Assembly: GCF_030506325.1 (NCBI RefSeq)
Contig: NZ_CP120683.1
Location: forward strand, 3,733,001 to 3,797,000
Source of the DNA: Tunicatimonas pelagia
GTDB lineage: Bacteria > Bacteroidota > Bacteroidia > Cytophagales > Cyclobacteriaceae
Reading direction: 5' to 3'
DNA length: 64,000 nt
This document shows, piece after piece, positions 26,378 through 35,466 of the stretch. The position numbers and the translations under genes are program-made. How positions within the stretch are numbered: the stretch's first letter is position 1; each line of letters starts with the position of its first letter. Under the pieces are notes generated by a model. The model was not told where the DNA came from and made no database searches. It saw only the letters and a program-made list of their open reading frames with translations.

Positions 26378-27382
26378 TTATTGCAACTCTAAAATAGCCC
26401 GCTCCAATACTTCATCGGTCGTCAAATCATCCCAGTCAAAAAGAGCGGGTACATCGGGTGGGACACCGTTTTCAAATTCGGGGTTCAAATTCAAATCAAG
26501 GGCCTGGGTAATAGAGAAGCGATAGGTCCAACCGTTGGGTAATTGACCACCATTGGGTAATCCTAGTCCGCCACCAGTAGTGTCGCCCACCAATATAACG
26601 TTGGACAGTGCCTTGGTAGCTAGTGAAGTAAATGAACCGGCACTGTACGTGGCTCGGTCTACCAGAACTGCTACTTTTTTTGCATAACGAATGCCGTCGT
26701 AAGGTTTTACGCGAGCCGCTTCGGGTTCGGAAAAATCATCTCGGCCAGGACCGTTTTTGATACGAGAATAATATACAATCGTTTCTTCTTCTACCAGTCG
26801 CTCTAAAAGATTAAATATATCGGTGACACTTCCACCTCCATTCTCTCTCAAATCCAAAATCAACCCTTTAGTATCGGCATAACGTTCCAAGATAAAATCT
26901 AGGTTATCATTATCCACCGTTCCCGCAAAGGCAGGAAGCCGAACGTATCCGATTGCTTCATTATTTAAGAAATCATGAATAAAAGGACCGGAGACGTAGA
27001 AATCTTGCCCGATGTAATGATCAACCACAATTCGTTCGTCAAAATTATCTTGCCCTAGATAGCGTGTACCAAACCGGGAGATATTAAAGGGAGACACCAA
27101 TCCGGTGTGGTCGTCGCGTAATTCAGCAAGCATGTCCCCCAGTACACTGAACAAGCTATCCTCCGACATGCCCTCAGAGATCTTGGCCGAATATTCTTTC
27201 CGAACGGCATCCCAATCAATATCTTTCAGCGCAAAGTAGGCGTATTTTTCTTTGCATTCCGTCCAAAGGTAATCGAAGTTTTCCATTGGACTGGTACTGG
27301 CTACGTCATCTTCAAAAAACGCCTCTTCACAAGCGGTGAAAACCAGCATTACTGGGACAAAGAATAAGATTATATTTTTCAT
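26378..27382 (-). CDS. S41-family peptidase lipoprotein
   Basis: A tail-specific-protease-type serine peptidase anchored as a lipoprotein. I start at the ATG at 27380-27382, which gives MKNIILFFVPVMLVFTAC with a lipobox Cys at 18; an upstream start would add 11 residues overlapping the preceding gene. The peptidase core is at about 150-320: GYVRLPAFAG, KGLILDLRENGGGSV, VAVLVDRATYSAGSFTSLA (nucleophile Ser in TYSAGS), and GDTTGGGLGLPNGGQLPNGW. No PDZ domain is evident in the 334 residues. It lies immediately downstream of an outer-membrane-like protein gene, with which it forms an operon. Confidence 0.9.
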   Translation of the reverse strand: MKNIILFFVPVMLVFTACEEAFFEDDVASTSPMENFDYLWTECKEKYAYFALKDIDWDAVRKEYSAKISEGMSEDSLFSVLGDMLAELRDDHTGLVSPFNISRFGTRYLGQDNFDERIVVDHYIGQDFYVSGPFIHDFLNNEAIGYVRLPAFAGTVDNDNLDFILERYADTKGLILDLRENGGGSVTDIFNLLERLVEEETIVYYSRIKNGPGRDDFSEPEAARVKPYDGIRYAKKVAVLVDRATYSAGSFTSLATKALSNVILVGDTTGGGLGLPNGGQLPNGWTYRFSITQALDLNLNPEFENGVPPDVPALFDWDDLTTDEVLERAILELQ

Positions 27383-27383
27383 T

Positions 27384-28259
27384 TTACTGGTTATTAGTGT
27401 TGAACAAAAGAGCAAATTTCAAGGTATGATTAGCCATTTCAAACCGATCTAAGTCACCACCGGTATGGTAGGTATCCCAGATATACGAAATTTGAAGAGC
27501 GTTTTTATTGCGTAGATAGCGAGTGTAATCCAGCCCAGTACTTGCCCGAAAACCCGAGACATTCAATTCATAATTTTCAAAAGTATTAGGTTCATTTACT
27601 TCGGTACCTTGCCCGGGATAATAAATATACCCATTCCGGTAAGCGGCATTAATGATTCCCGTATTTACCCGAAGTGATAGATTTTGTCGCCTTGCATTTT
27701 TCGCTGATCCGCTCATTTCCTTGGTTAGTTTGAAAGAAAAGAACAGTGTAGGAAATGCCTCTAAACCCAAGGCATTATTTCCCAGCTTGGGATTAGCTCT
27801 AAGGTTGCCAGTAGTATTAAACATCCCCCCTACTTTAGTGGTGAAGTTACTATTACTCCAAGCACCTACTTGGTATAATTGGGAATAAAAAAGCTCGAAC
27901 CGATTGAAATTACTGCTCGTCGCGTTTTCATTAAAGTCGGTCTTAGGATTACCGAAGCTGTAGGTCAATGCTGCTTCGGATTCTCGGTAGCGATCGGCTT
28001 TTAGCCACGATGCCCCTACGTAGGTAGTCCAACCCTCATAGAATAAAGGCGAAGTGGCAAAATCCCTAAATTTTATCCGGTTGGTACCAACATTGACCCC
28101 AATGTACGCGGGCCGTAGTTTGCGGCGTTCCTTCTTAGATAAACCGGACCTTTCACTTGGTCTGCCGGGTACGGTGGTTTGCGCGCTACTAGTAAGCACC
28201 CATCCTCCGCTTAATACCAGCACCAACAAAAGGTGCCGAATCGTTTTTACGTAATACAT
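27384..28259 (-). CDS. Predicted exported outer-membrane protein, family unknown
   Basis: A 291-residue exported protein: signal peptide (HLLLVLVLSGGWVLTSSAQ), a basic segment (GLSKKERRKLRPAYIGVN), then alternating strands with aromatic residues (FATSPLFYEGWTTYVGASWL, LSLRVNTGIINAAYRNGYIYYPGQG, ALQISYIWDTYHTGG) through to a C-terminal LKFALLFNTNNQ. The pattern suggests a small beta barrel or beta-sandwich protein at the outer membrane. The gene ends one base before the chosen start of the S41 peptidase lipoprotein, so both are probably made together. No named family is recognised. Confidence 0.6.
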   Translation of the reverse strand: MYYVKTIRHLLLVLVLSGGWVLTSSAQTTVPGRPSERSGLSKKERRKLRPAYIGVNVGTNRIKFRDFATSPLFYEGWTTYVGASWLKADRYRESEAALTYSFGNPKTDFNENATSSNFNRFELFYSQLYQVGAWSNSNFTTKVGGMFNTTGNLRANPKLGNNALGLEAFPTLFFSFKLTKEMSGSAKNARRQNLSLRVNTGIINAAYRNGYIYYPGQGTEVNEPNTFENYELNVSGFRASTGLDYTRYLRNKNALQISYIWDTYHTGGDLDRFEMANHTLKFALLFNTNNQ

Positions 28260-28390
28260 GAATATAATTAGTTAATTGATGAATGAATCAACCAAGAAAA
28301 TCCCAATGAAAGAGCAGGACTAATCAAGGCATTATCCCCCATAGGTGGCTCCGTATTGATTATATTGGTTGTTATAGTTAAGAGATTATG

Positions 28391-28966
28391 CTACTCTTTC
28401 GGTGGCTCAATATTCGCAACAAATGTACTCTGAGTAACCCTCAAGGTATCGGGGTGCTCGAGGTTACCGATAGGAAACAGTTTTTCTCCTACTGCTAAAG
28501 TTATTTGTAAGTGACCTTCTAGTTGTTGTGCTACCGGATCGTAGCGAGTGATGACAAGTTCATTAGGTGCTTCATCTTCCAAAATTTCATAAAATACTAC
28601 TAAGGTTTCACCCCCATACGCTAAGGCTGAGCCGAAAGACGTATCTAACTTACAGTCGTTATCATTATCACTACTAATGTCAACACCTCTTCTTCGCAGC
28701 GTATATCGCCCTTCTTTAGCCGGAATATTTCCTATGAAAAATGATACTCCTTTTGTAAGGTCTGTACTGAGGTTGCTCAAAGATAGTGTGAGGTTGGTGG
28801 GGTTACACCTCCAACTACCAGCTAGTGCCGTAAATTCTGAAGACTTATTGTTAAGTACAAGCGTGGCTTTGCCAAACTCCGGGGTTGATGCCGACGGTTC
28901 TTCGTCGTCTTTACAGGCCAGCAAGCCTGCTACCAGCATAATCATTAAAATTGTGTTCTTCTTCAT
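28391..28966 (-). CDS. Lipoprotein of unknown function
   Basis: A lipoprotein of 191 residues, starting at the ATG at 28964-28966 (MKKNTILMIMLVAGLLACKDDEEPS, lipobox LLAC). A longer frame to 29071 has a poor N-terminus and is not preferred. After an acidic linker comes a beta-rich domain: FGKATLVLNNKSSEFTALAG, LTKGVSFFIGNIPAKEGRYTLR, LVVFYEILEDEAPNELVITRYD, VAQQLEGHLQITL. It resembles the many small immunoglobulin-like lipoproteins of Bacteroidota (DUF6252 and similar), but I cannot assign one with confidence. It stands alone between gaps of about 130 and 65 bases. Confidence 0.65.
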   Translation of the reverse strand: MKKNTILMIMLVAGLLACKDDEEPSASTPEFGKATLVLNNKSSEFTALAGSWRCNPTNLTLSLSNLSTDLTKGVSFFIGNIPAKEGRYTLRRRGVDISSDNDNDCKLDTSFGSALAYGGETLVVFYEILEDEAPNELVITRYDPVAQQLEGHLQITLAVGEKLFPIGNLEHPDTLRVTQSTFVANIEPPKE

Positions 28967-29136
28967 TATCATATTCGTAAAATTAAAGAGACTAAAAATC
29001 TTTGGTCTTGAAAACCTCGGGCACCTGGCTATGAACAGGTAGGAGCCCACAGTAGTAATTATTTTTTTCATACTCTTTTTGGCAAATACGCTTAATTTCT
29101 AGGGAGAAAGGTTTAAAGGAATAAATGGCGACTAGG

Positions 29137-30720
29137 CTATTGTTTTAGAAAACGAATACGAACTATTTCGCCGAGATGCCGGGATGAACGTAGTGCTAAC
29201 AAGTAACTACCCGTGGCAAGCTGAGCTACCGACACTCCGTCAACCGCCACCGGGCCTTTAGCCACGACGCGACCTAGTACATCTACAATAGAGTAGGTGC
29301 CCTCGTTAAAACGATCAGTGCCCCGCCAGTATAGTACATCTTTAGTCGGATTAGGGTACACTACCACCGTGGTTTGAGTTACTTCTGAGGGGACATCAGT
29401 AATCAGTTTCTGTTTCAGCGTTACTAGAGCCGAAGTATCACTACTGTAGACTTCGTTATTCGTGTTCAGTGCATCCACCCGAAGCTTTCCTCGGAGTGGA
29501 GATACAGTCGATAGGCTGGTAAACTGATAGTTTTCTTTACTTCCGGTAGCTTGGCCTAGCAATATCCACTCTTCGCTATTTACAGGTTGAAAGTAGATAG
29601 CTACCGAATTTTCTTGATTTTCTATCGCCCATGACACGCTACTGACCGACGAAACAGTATCAATATTAGTAATCTGGATAACCTTAGCTGGAGGGCGACC
29701 TCGCCGTTGCTGAAAAAGCCACTCAATAAAAATGGGGTCTTTTATGACAACATCACAAACGCGGTGACATTCTACTCCTGAGCAAGGTAGTGTTTCTGAT
29801 GTGTACTCCGTATAAAGATGAGTGCTATTTAGAATATTGTTATCAAGGTGAGGCTGAGCATTTACAACAAAGGGTAAGTCATCTTTTTCTAGTACAGTTA
29901 CGATAGCTCGAGTATTTGTACTCGATCTGGGATCAATCTCACTAGCGTGCTGAAATGCCCAAACCGAAATTTCTGATAGGACATCTCTTGCCTCTTTCAC
30001 TGAGGGGTTTCCCTCCTCCCCACTAAACCAAAATCCGCTCATGGGCGCAATAGCTGCGACGGGTATCTTCGAAACTACCGGAAACGCCCAAGCCCCAAAC
30101 CCGCCTACCGAGTGACCCAGTACGTATATCCGATCAGGGTCTACCGTGCCTTCGTCAATCAACGTTTGAATAATGGCATCCAAGGCAGTATTAATATCTT
30201 CCTCACCCCACGAAAGGTCAAGAGATAATTGCGGAGCCAGCACGTAGGGCGCATACTTGTCTTGTACGTCAGGGGTAATCCACCCTTTGATCACCTCTCG
30301 GCGAGTAAGATGGCTACCCGGCCCGGCAAGATCTATCATCTCGCCGGTTCCGTGTAGCCCTACAATAAGCGGATAACCATTCTTAGGTTTTGGGGCGGTA
30401 GAGGTAAACGTATAGTAGGGTAGTTCAAAACCGTTGTCTAGCTCCAATTGCTTTCGGTCAAACTGATTGATAATTTCTTCATCCGTCTGGCACCAGCCTT
30501 GATCAAAAGCAGTAATGATAAAAGTGGTTATAAATAAGAATTTAGTAATGATGTGTTCAAAAGAACATTGCCTTAGCGTAGTGCTGCTGTACTTATCTTC
30601 AGGTATTGGCTGACTCATTTTTTCGCGAAGCTTCTCAAACAGCACTTCCTCTTCCAGCTTTTGGTAGCCTAAATAAGAAATCCGTTGTTCTAAATTATAG
30701 GTCAGGTTTTTTGTTTTCAT
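29137..30720 (-). CDS. T9SS-sorted alpha/beta hydrolase (prolyl-oligopeptidase/esterase-like)
   Basis: A 527-residue hydrolase exported by T9SS. Residues about 95-350 form an alpha/beta hydrolase: GYPLIVGLHGTGE (oxyanion region), DPDRIYVLGHSVGGFGAW (nucleophile Ser in GHSVGG near 203), with an Asp and a His further on. A fibronectin-like spacer follows. The last 80 residues are a type A sorting domain (VVVYPNPTKDVLYWRG, YSIVDVLGRVVAKG, LATGSYLLALRS). Oddly, the hydrophobic export signal (KFLFITTFIITAFDQGWCQ) lies at residues 60-78, behind about 58 charged residues, and no ATG stands just before it. The true start may be a non-ATG codon, or the N-terminus may be fused. Confidence 0.8.
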   Translation of the reverse strand: MKTKNLTYNLEQRISYLGYQKLEEEVLFEKLREKMSQPIPEDKYSSTTLRQCSFEHIITKFLFITTFIITAFDQGWCQTDEEIINQFDRKQLELDNGFELPYYTFTSTAPKPKNGYPLIVGLHGTGEMIDLAGPGSHLTRREVIKGWITPDVQDKYAPYVLAPQLSLDLSWGEEDINTALDAIIQTLIDEGTVDPDRIYVLGHSVGGFGAWAFPVVSKIPVAAIAPMSGFWFSGEEGNPSVKEARDVLSEISVWAFQHASEIDPRSSTNTRAIVTVLEKDDLPFVVNAQPHLDNNILNSTHLYTEYTSETLPCSGVECHRVCDVVIKDPIFIEWLFQQRRGRPPAKVIQITNIDTVSSVSSVSWAIENQENSVAIYFQPVNSEEWILLGQATGSKENYQFTSLSTVSPLRGKLRVDALNTNNEVYSSDTSALVTLKQKLITDVPSEVTQTTVVVYPNPTKDVLYWRGTDRFNEGTYSIVDVLGRVVAKGPVAVDGVSVAQLATGSYLLALRSSRHLGEIVRIRFLKQ

Positions 30721-30866
30721 AGCGATTTAGACATCTTCTGTAGGTCTATCGAATTGCTTAGGTAAGTGAACAAAAGAAATCAGGTACACAGCCTGAACTC
30801 AAAGTTACCGCCTAGCCTTAGAAAGCCTTTGTCAAAAAATCAAGATTTTGAAATTGATCCGAACGG

Positions 30867-31781
30867 CTAGTTTTGGTAATGCGAAGGTGGATTTCCGTAA
30901 ATTTTCTTAAAGAGTTTACTAAATACTGATATATCGTTAAATCCCAGTAAATCTGCTACTTCTCCGATAGAATCTCCCTTCTGCTGAAGATATTCTTTGG
31001 CCTTTGCTACTTTAATCCGATTAATGTATTGATGAGGAGTTTGGCCGTAGACATTCTTGAAAGAATCGTATAGGTGGAATTTGGAAAGAGAAGACACTCT
31101 CGATAGCTCGTTTAGGGAAATAGGGTTATTAATGTTGTCATGGATATATTCGTAAGCTACCAGTAGTCTTTTAAAAGTCTCTAGTTGCGTTGATGGTTTC
31201 TTCGCTTGAACGCGCGCAGCAAGAGTGTATCCGTGATGCTGATCCTGATAAATAGACCCCAGTACAGTCATAGTAAGCTCCTCCGGATGGGTCAGGTGAA
31301 ACATCGGCTTGCCACTGAGCTGGTGAATGCGCTGTAGGAGCTGACCTGATTTGTAGTGAGCCGCCCCCAACGGTTCTTCTAAAAAGAATGAATCTGCGCC
31401 TGCTTGACCAAACGGATTATCTAACTGCTGCGTCGGTGAAGCTGACTTAAAATAACTAAACTGCTCTCTAAGTACTCCGCAAATAACAATGCAGAGAGCA
31501 TCAACGGGTTTCAATTTTGGGTTGATGTACTCCCAGCCCAGGCTAGGGTTAGTTACCACAAATTTGTCCCCGTTGATTCTTATCCGCTTATCTTTCCACT
31601 GCAACTCTCCCGCTCCGTTCTTGAAGTAAATGATCGTAAGATTATTATTCTCAAAAGCATAGTGAGACAAAGGGGCATCAAGGCGCATCAAGTAATTTTG
31701 CTCCTTGTCAAACTGATAAGGAGCTCTAGATACGCGCTTAGAGAAATGATCATAGAAAACATTGGTGTAATCGGTAATCAT
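30867..31781 (-). CDS. AraC-family transcriptional regulator
   Basis: A soluble one-component regulator of about 304 residues from the ATG at 31779-31781 (MITDYTNVFYDHF). A TTG at 31847 in the same frame would add 22 residues. The N-terminal half is cupin-like (LTIIYFKNGAGELQWKDKRIRI, DKFVVTNPSLGWEYIN), the usual ligand-binding part. The C-terminal 100 residues carry the two helix-turn-helix motifs (ISLNELSRVSSLSKFHLYDSFKNVYGQTPHQYINRIK and IGEVADLLGFNDISVFSKLFKKIYGNPPSHYQN). It follows a 72-residue protein gene on the same strand. The inducer is unknown. Confidence 0.9.
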   Translation of the reverse strand: MITDYTNVFYDHFSKRVSRAPYQFDKEQNYLMRLDAPLSHYAFENNNLTIIYFKNGAGELQWKDKRIRINGDKFVVTNPSLGWEYINPKLKPVDALCIVICGVLREQFSYFKSASPTQQLDNPFGQAGADSFFLEEPLGAAHYKSGQLLQRIHQLSGKPMFHLTHPEELTMTVLGSIYQDQHHGYTLAARVQAKKPSTQLETFKRLLVAYEYIHDNINNPISLNELSRVSSLSKFHLYDSFKNVYGQTPHQYINRIKVAKAKEYLQQKGDSIGEVADLLGFNDISVFSKLFKKIYGNPPSHYQN

Positions 31782-31847
31782 GGGAGGTGTGTAAACTACT
31801 CGTGGAAATAATAAGGTTGGTTGTTGTATTAGAATGTAGCAAAGCAA

Positions 31848-32066
31848 TTACAGCTCTTCGCAGACATATCCTTGAGTCTGTAGTGCTGATGAAATAATTT
31901 CTGGCTCGGGTTCTTCAGCCTCTACCCGAAGGATATGATCACAGTCCTCCAAGTCAAAATTCCAACGGTCTTTCCGGTCAACCAGTGCGTTGAGTAGTGG
32001 GCGTAGATACTTCACTTCTTGTTGGCAATTCACCGATGTTTTAAATACTAATACAGTTTTTGTCAT
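31848..32066 (-). CDS. Small ferredoxin-fold-like protein
   Basis: A 72-residue protein. MTKTVLVFKTSVNCQQEVKY is followed by LRPLLNAL, WNFDLEDCDHILRVEA and ISSALQTQGYVCEEL. The beta-alpha-beta-beta-alpha-beta order resembles HMA-like (ferredoxin-like) domains, but the metal-binding CxxC is absent: a single Cys stands at position 14, with others at 41 and 69. Proteins of this kind are common in Bacteroidota without a known role. It lies directly upstream of the AraC-type regulator and is probably cotranscribed with it. Confidence 0.68.
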   Translation of the reverse strand: MTKTVLVFKTSVNCQQEVKYLRPLLNALVDRKDRWNFDLEDCDHILRVEAEEPEPEIISSALQTQGYVCEEL

Positions 32067-32217
32067 GGTAGTACTTCAATTTAGGTAAGGTTGTTATTTG
32101 TGGCTCCAAAATTTTTCATTCACTACTATGACAATGCTCAAGGCATCTACACGTATACGTACTTAGAAAAATTTGAAAAATCGTTCTACTATTTCCCTAG
32201 ACACCACCATTGTCGGT

Positions 32218-32802
32218 TTAGTTTAAACGCTCCCCCAACAAAGACACTTTTTTTAGCCATTTATTACGGAAGGCCAGGCTTGAACGCTTGATGGGGGCGA
32301 TGTACGTCACCTTTACTGGGTTGATTCCGCAAAACTGTAATGTTCCCTTCTTGAACTGATTAATCGTCGGGCTTTTCATAAATAAGTAGTCGTACCATCG
32401 GGGTGTATCAGCCGTTACAATTATTCTAGAGGTTTTCCCTTTCAGTAATTTATTGGGAAACGCTTTGCCCTCCACTGGTTGAAAGGTGATTCCGGGAAGA
32501 AAAGTCCGGTCAATGAAGCCTTTCATCAAGGCCGGGTAACCGTACCACCACATCGGAAATACCCAAACAATATGATCTGCTTTTTTGATTTTATCTATCG
32601 CATCTAAAAGGTCTGGCTCCAATTCAGTTTTTTGCCGATAACCGAACGATAGATTAGGATTGAACTTTAGGTCAGAAATGTTTAACTGCCAAATGGTTGA
32701 ACTCGTTTTTTGAGCACCATCTGTGTACGCTTGTGCCAAAGCCCAATTAAAACTTTGCTTATCCGGATGTCCGTTTACTACTAATACTTGTTTCTGTTTC
32801 AT
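32218..32802 (-). CDS. NAD(P)H-dependent FMN oxidoreductase (Flavodoxin_2 / KefF-like)
   Basis: A 194-residue flavodoxin-fold quinone or nitro reductase. The N-terminal FMN phosphate loop is VLVVNGHPDKQSFNWALAQAY. The central motif HIVWVFPMWWYGYPALMKGFIDRTFLPG is the hallmark of the Flavodoxin_2 (DT-diaphorase/KefF/MdaB) family. SRIIVTADTPRWYDYLFMKSP matches the next conserved block. It lies 56 bases downstream of a Crp-type regulator gene on the same strand, so that regulator may control it. The physiological electron acceptor is unknown. Confidence 0.9.
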   Translation of the reverse strand: MKQKQVLVVNGHPDKQSFNWALAQAYTDGAQKTSSTIWQLNISDLKFNPNLSFGYRQKTELEPDLLDAIDKIKKADHIVWVFPMWWYGYPALMKGFIDRTFLPGITFQPVEGKAFPNKLLKGKTSRIIVTADTPRWYDYLFMKSPTINQFKKGTLQFCGINPVKVTYIAPIKRSSLAFRNKWLKKVSLLGERLN

Positions 32803-32858
32803 TATTCCTTTTTTTGATAAAGGAAGTATGAGCCGTAATGAATTGAAAGGACATTTGT

Positions 32859-33461
32859 CTAATTCAACATCGATCTTCTGATCCTACTAAGGTGTCTTTG
32901 GCTGATGCCCAAATAAGAAGCAAGATAATTCAGCGGTATGTCGTGTAAGTAGTTGGGTCGGTTCTTAAGAAGATCTTCGTACCGTTTCTCGGCAGATTCT
33001 TGTTGCAAAAGGAATATTCTCTTTTCCATTTTTATGTACTCCTGCTCAGCCAAATGCTTAAATAGCCGTAGCCAGTTGGCACTTGATTTTTCCAGTGCTA
33101 CAATCTTTTCTTTAGGTACAGAAATCATCCCTGTATCCGTTATGGCCTGGATGTTTTCTTGGGTAGGAGTCTGCGCGATGAAAGAAGAATAAGCGGTTAG
33201 AAAAGAGTTTTGAAAGGTAAAACAATAGGTTACCTCCTTACCGTCAGAGGAGTAATAGAACGATCGTAGTACACCCGAAACGATGAATACAATTTCTTTA
33301 CATACTCGCCCCTCTTTTATAAAATGCTCATCTTTACTAAGGCTTTTGTTAGTAGCAACCTTTAGGAAAGACTCAATTTCCTCATCAGTAAGAATACCAA
33401 ATGACTTTAAGTAGTTTACTATCGGTGTTCGATTCATTTCTTTGTTATGCTGATGATGCAT
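32859..33461 (-). CDS. Crp/Fnr-family transcriptional regulator
   Basis: A 200-residue regulator with a cyclic-nucleotide-binding-type beta barrel (about 25-120: EDEHFIKEGRVCKEIVFIVSGVLRSFYYSSDGKEVTYCFTF). A C-terminal winged helix has a recognition helix in PLNYLASYLGISQRHLSRIRRSM. The phosphate-binding cassette of true cAMP-dependent Crp is not conserved, and there is no N-terminal Fnr cysteine set. This is typical of the many short Crp-like regulators of Bacteroidota whose ligand is unknown. I keep the first ATG at 33461, which has GGAAAAG in front of it; a second ATG at 33437 is possible. Confidence 0.88.
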   Translation of the reverse strand: MHHQHNKEMNRTPIVNYLKSFGILTDEEIESFLKVATNKSLSKDEHFIKEGRVCKEIVFIVSGVLRSFYYSSDGKEVTYCFTFQNSFLTAYSSFIAQTPTQENIQAITDTGMISVPKEKIVALEKSSANWLRLFKHLAEQEYIKMEKRIFLLQQESAEKRYEDLLKNRPNYLHDIPLNYLASYLGISQRHLSRIRRSMLN

Positions 33462-33617
33462 TTTTTGACTTTTCCATCTCTTGAAAGGTTAGTGAAGAGT
33501 TTAAAAATGGACTTTTTGACAAATGGATATCTCGCCAGATAGTTATTTTACGCGTTGATTACAAAACGGATATATTCAGAGCACCGACTGTAACCTGAGA
33601 TGGGACACACTCTTCAC

Positions 33618-33650
33618 AAAAAAAGCCAACCCGAAGCGGATTGGCCTTTT
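33618..33650 (-). terminator. Intrinsic terminator of the acyl-CoA dehydrogenase gene
   Basis: Read on the minus strand, GCCAATCCG-CTT-CGGGTTGGC (one G-T pair) is followed by TTTTTTT. It lies 20 bases after the dehydrogenase stop codon. On the plus strand the run CCTTTTCTTTC makes it weakly bidirectional, but no plus-strand gene leads into it. Confidence 0.8.
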
Positions 33651-33669
33651 CTTTCATTTACCCTAAAAT

Positions 33670-35466
33670 CTAAAAAGCATACTCGTTTTTCTCAATAAGA
33701 TGATCGGCAATTTCGCGACGTAGATCCTTCACATTGAACAGATCCATTTTGGTAAACCGCTTCAAGCCCATGAGCATCACTTTTTGCTCGTCACCTTTGG
33801 CAAAGGAGATGATCGCTTCTTTTCCACTGGTATTGATCTTCTCTACTGCTTCGTACAAGTACAGCTTCGCCATATTGATTTGCTGGCGAGCTGCTTCTTC
33901 CCCCCAAATACCAATTAGTTTCTCGGCACGAAGAATGGTGGACTCTGCTGCGTAGATTTCAATCATCATATCAGCAATGCTCATTAGTATTTCTTGCTCA
34001 TGGTCGAGCTTCATACCGAAATCCTGGGCAGCTTTTCCAGCAACCATCAACACTGATTTCTTCAAATTCTTTAATAGTTCTTTTTCCTTAGCAAAAGGAC
34101 CATCAAAGCTCTTCGTACCAAAATCAGGTACTGAGGTCAGTTCTTTAGCGACTGCCATTGCGGGACCCATTAAATTCAATTCGCCTTTCATTGCTCGCTT
34201 AATAGTCATACCCACTAAAAGCATACGATTGATCTCGTTAGTACCTTCGTAGATACGGGAAATTCGGGCATCACGGTAGGCACGTTCCATTGGGGCATCG
34301 GCTGAGAAGCCCATTCCACCGTACACCTGTACTCCTTCGTCTACACAGTAATCTAGCACTTCCGAGCCGTGAACTTTCATAATCGCACACTCAATGGCAA
34401 ATTGCTCAACGCCTTTGAGTTTGGCTTCATTTTCCGGCATTCCGTCAGCAATCAGCGACTCTATCCGCTCATCAATATTCTGACCGGCTCGGTAGCAAGC
34501 GGCTTCGGTGGCGAAAGTCTTAGTAGCCATATTGGCAATTTTAGCCTTAATTGCTCCAAAGTTAGAGATGGATTGGCCAAACTGCTTACGTTCGTTGGAG
34601 TAGCGAATAGAATCGCTTATAACTTGCTTACAGCCACCAATAACTCCGGCACCGAGTTTAATCCGACCAATGTTCAGGATGTTCACGGCAATCTTAAAAC
34701 CATTACCTCGCTCCGACAGCATATTTTCTACCGGAACCTCAGTATCGTTGAAGAAAACCTGACGGGTTGATGAACCTTTGATACCCAGTTTCTTCTCCTC
34801 TTCGTTCATCGTAATTCCGTTGAATGACTTTTCTACGATGAAAGCCGTTAAGTTTTTATCGTCTTCGATGCGGGCAAAAACGATGAATAAATCAGCAAAC
34901 CCCGCGTTAGAGATCCACATTTTTTGTCCGGTGATTTTGTAGTGCGAACCATCTTCGGAAAGTACCGCTTTGGTTTTTCCCGAGTTAGCATCTGAACCAG
35001 CATCAGGTTCTGTCAAGCAATAGCAAGCTTTCCACTCGCCAGAAGCGAGTAGAGGCAAGTATTTTTCTTTCTGGTTTTCATTACCGTAGTACAAAATAGG
35101 TAATGTGCCGATTCCGGTATGCGCTCCGTAAGCAGTAGAGAATGAACCCGCCGAGCCGATCACATCGGCAATTAGCATAGAAGTGTTAAAGTCCATGCCC
35201 AACCCTCCGTATTGTTCAGGAATGGCAACTCCCAGTAGCCCTAGTTCTCCGGCTTTATCTAGCAACGAAGGCATAAAGCCCTCTTCCATGCTATCCATTC
35301 GCTCTACGTTGGGCGAGATTTCTTTTTCAATAAAATCCTGCGTGGCCTCCGCCATCATTCGTTGCTCTTCGCTGAATTCTTCAGGAATAAAAATGTCTTG
35401 GGCTTCGGTCTCTTTTACCAGAAACTCGCCACCGTTAATTGCCTGTTTTTGCTCTAGGGTTTCCAT
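33670..35466 (-). CDS. Acyl-CoA dehydrogenase family protein
   Basis: A 598-residue FAD enzyme that introduces the alpha-beta double bond in acyl-CoA for fatty acid breakdown. The N-terminal helical domain contains EYGGLGMDFNTSMLIADVIG. The middle beta domain contains CYCLTEPDAGSDA and KMWISNAGFADLFIVFARI (the two classic signatures). The FAD-binding helices contain RKQFGQSISNFGAIKAKIANM and QVYGGMGFSADAPMERAYRDARISRIYEGTNEINRMLL. The catalytic Glu would be in YEGTNE. The extra C-terminal domain of about 170 residues is normal for the long form found in Bacteroidota. A perfect 28-base palindrome lies about 95 bases upstream of its start. Confidence 0.95.
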   Translation of the reverse strand: METLEQKQAINGGEFLVKETEAQDIFIPEEFSEEQRMMAEATQDFIEKEISPNVERMDSMEEGFMPSLLDKAGELGLLGVAIPEQYGGLGMDFNTSMLIADVIGSAGSFSTAYGAHTGIGTLPILYYGNENQKEKYLPLLASGEWKACYCLTEPDAGSDANSGKTKAVLSEDGSHYKITGQKMWISNAGFADLFIVFARIEDDKNLTAFIVEKSFNGITMNEEEKKLGIKGSSTRQVFFNDTEVPVENMLSERGNGFKIAVNILNIGRIKLGAGVIGGCKQVISDSIRYSNERKQFGQSISNFGAIKAKIANMATKTFATEAACYRAGQNIDERIESLIADGMPENEAKLKGVEQFAIECAIMKVHGSEVLDYCVDEGVQVYGGMGFSADAPMERAYRDARISRIYEGTNEINRMLLVGMTIKRAMKGELNLMGPAMAVAKELTSVPDFGTKSFDGPFAKEKELLKNLKKSVLMVAGKAAQDFGMKLDHEQEILMSIADMMIEIYAAESTILRAEKLIGIWGEEAARQQINMAKLYLYEAVEKINTSGKEAIISFAKGDEQKVMLMGLKRFTKMDLFNVKDLRREIADHLIEKNEYAF

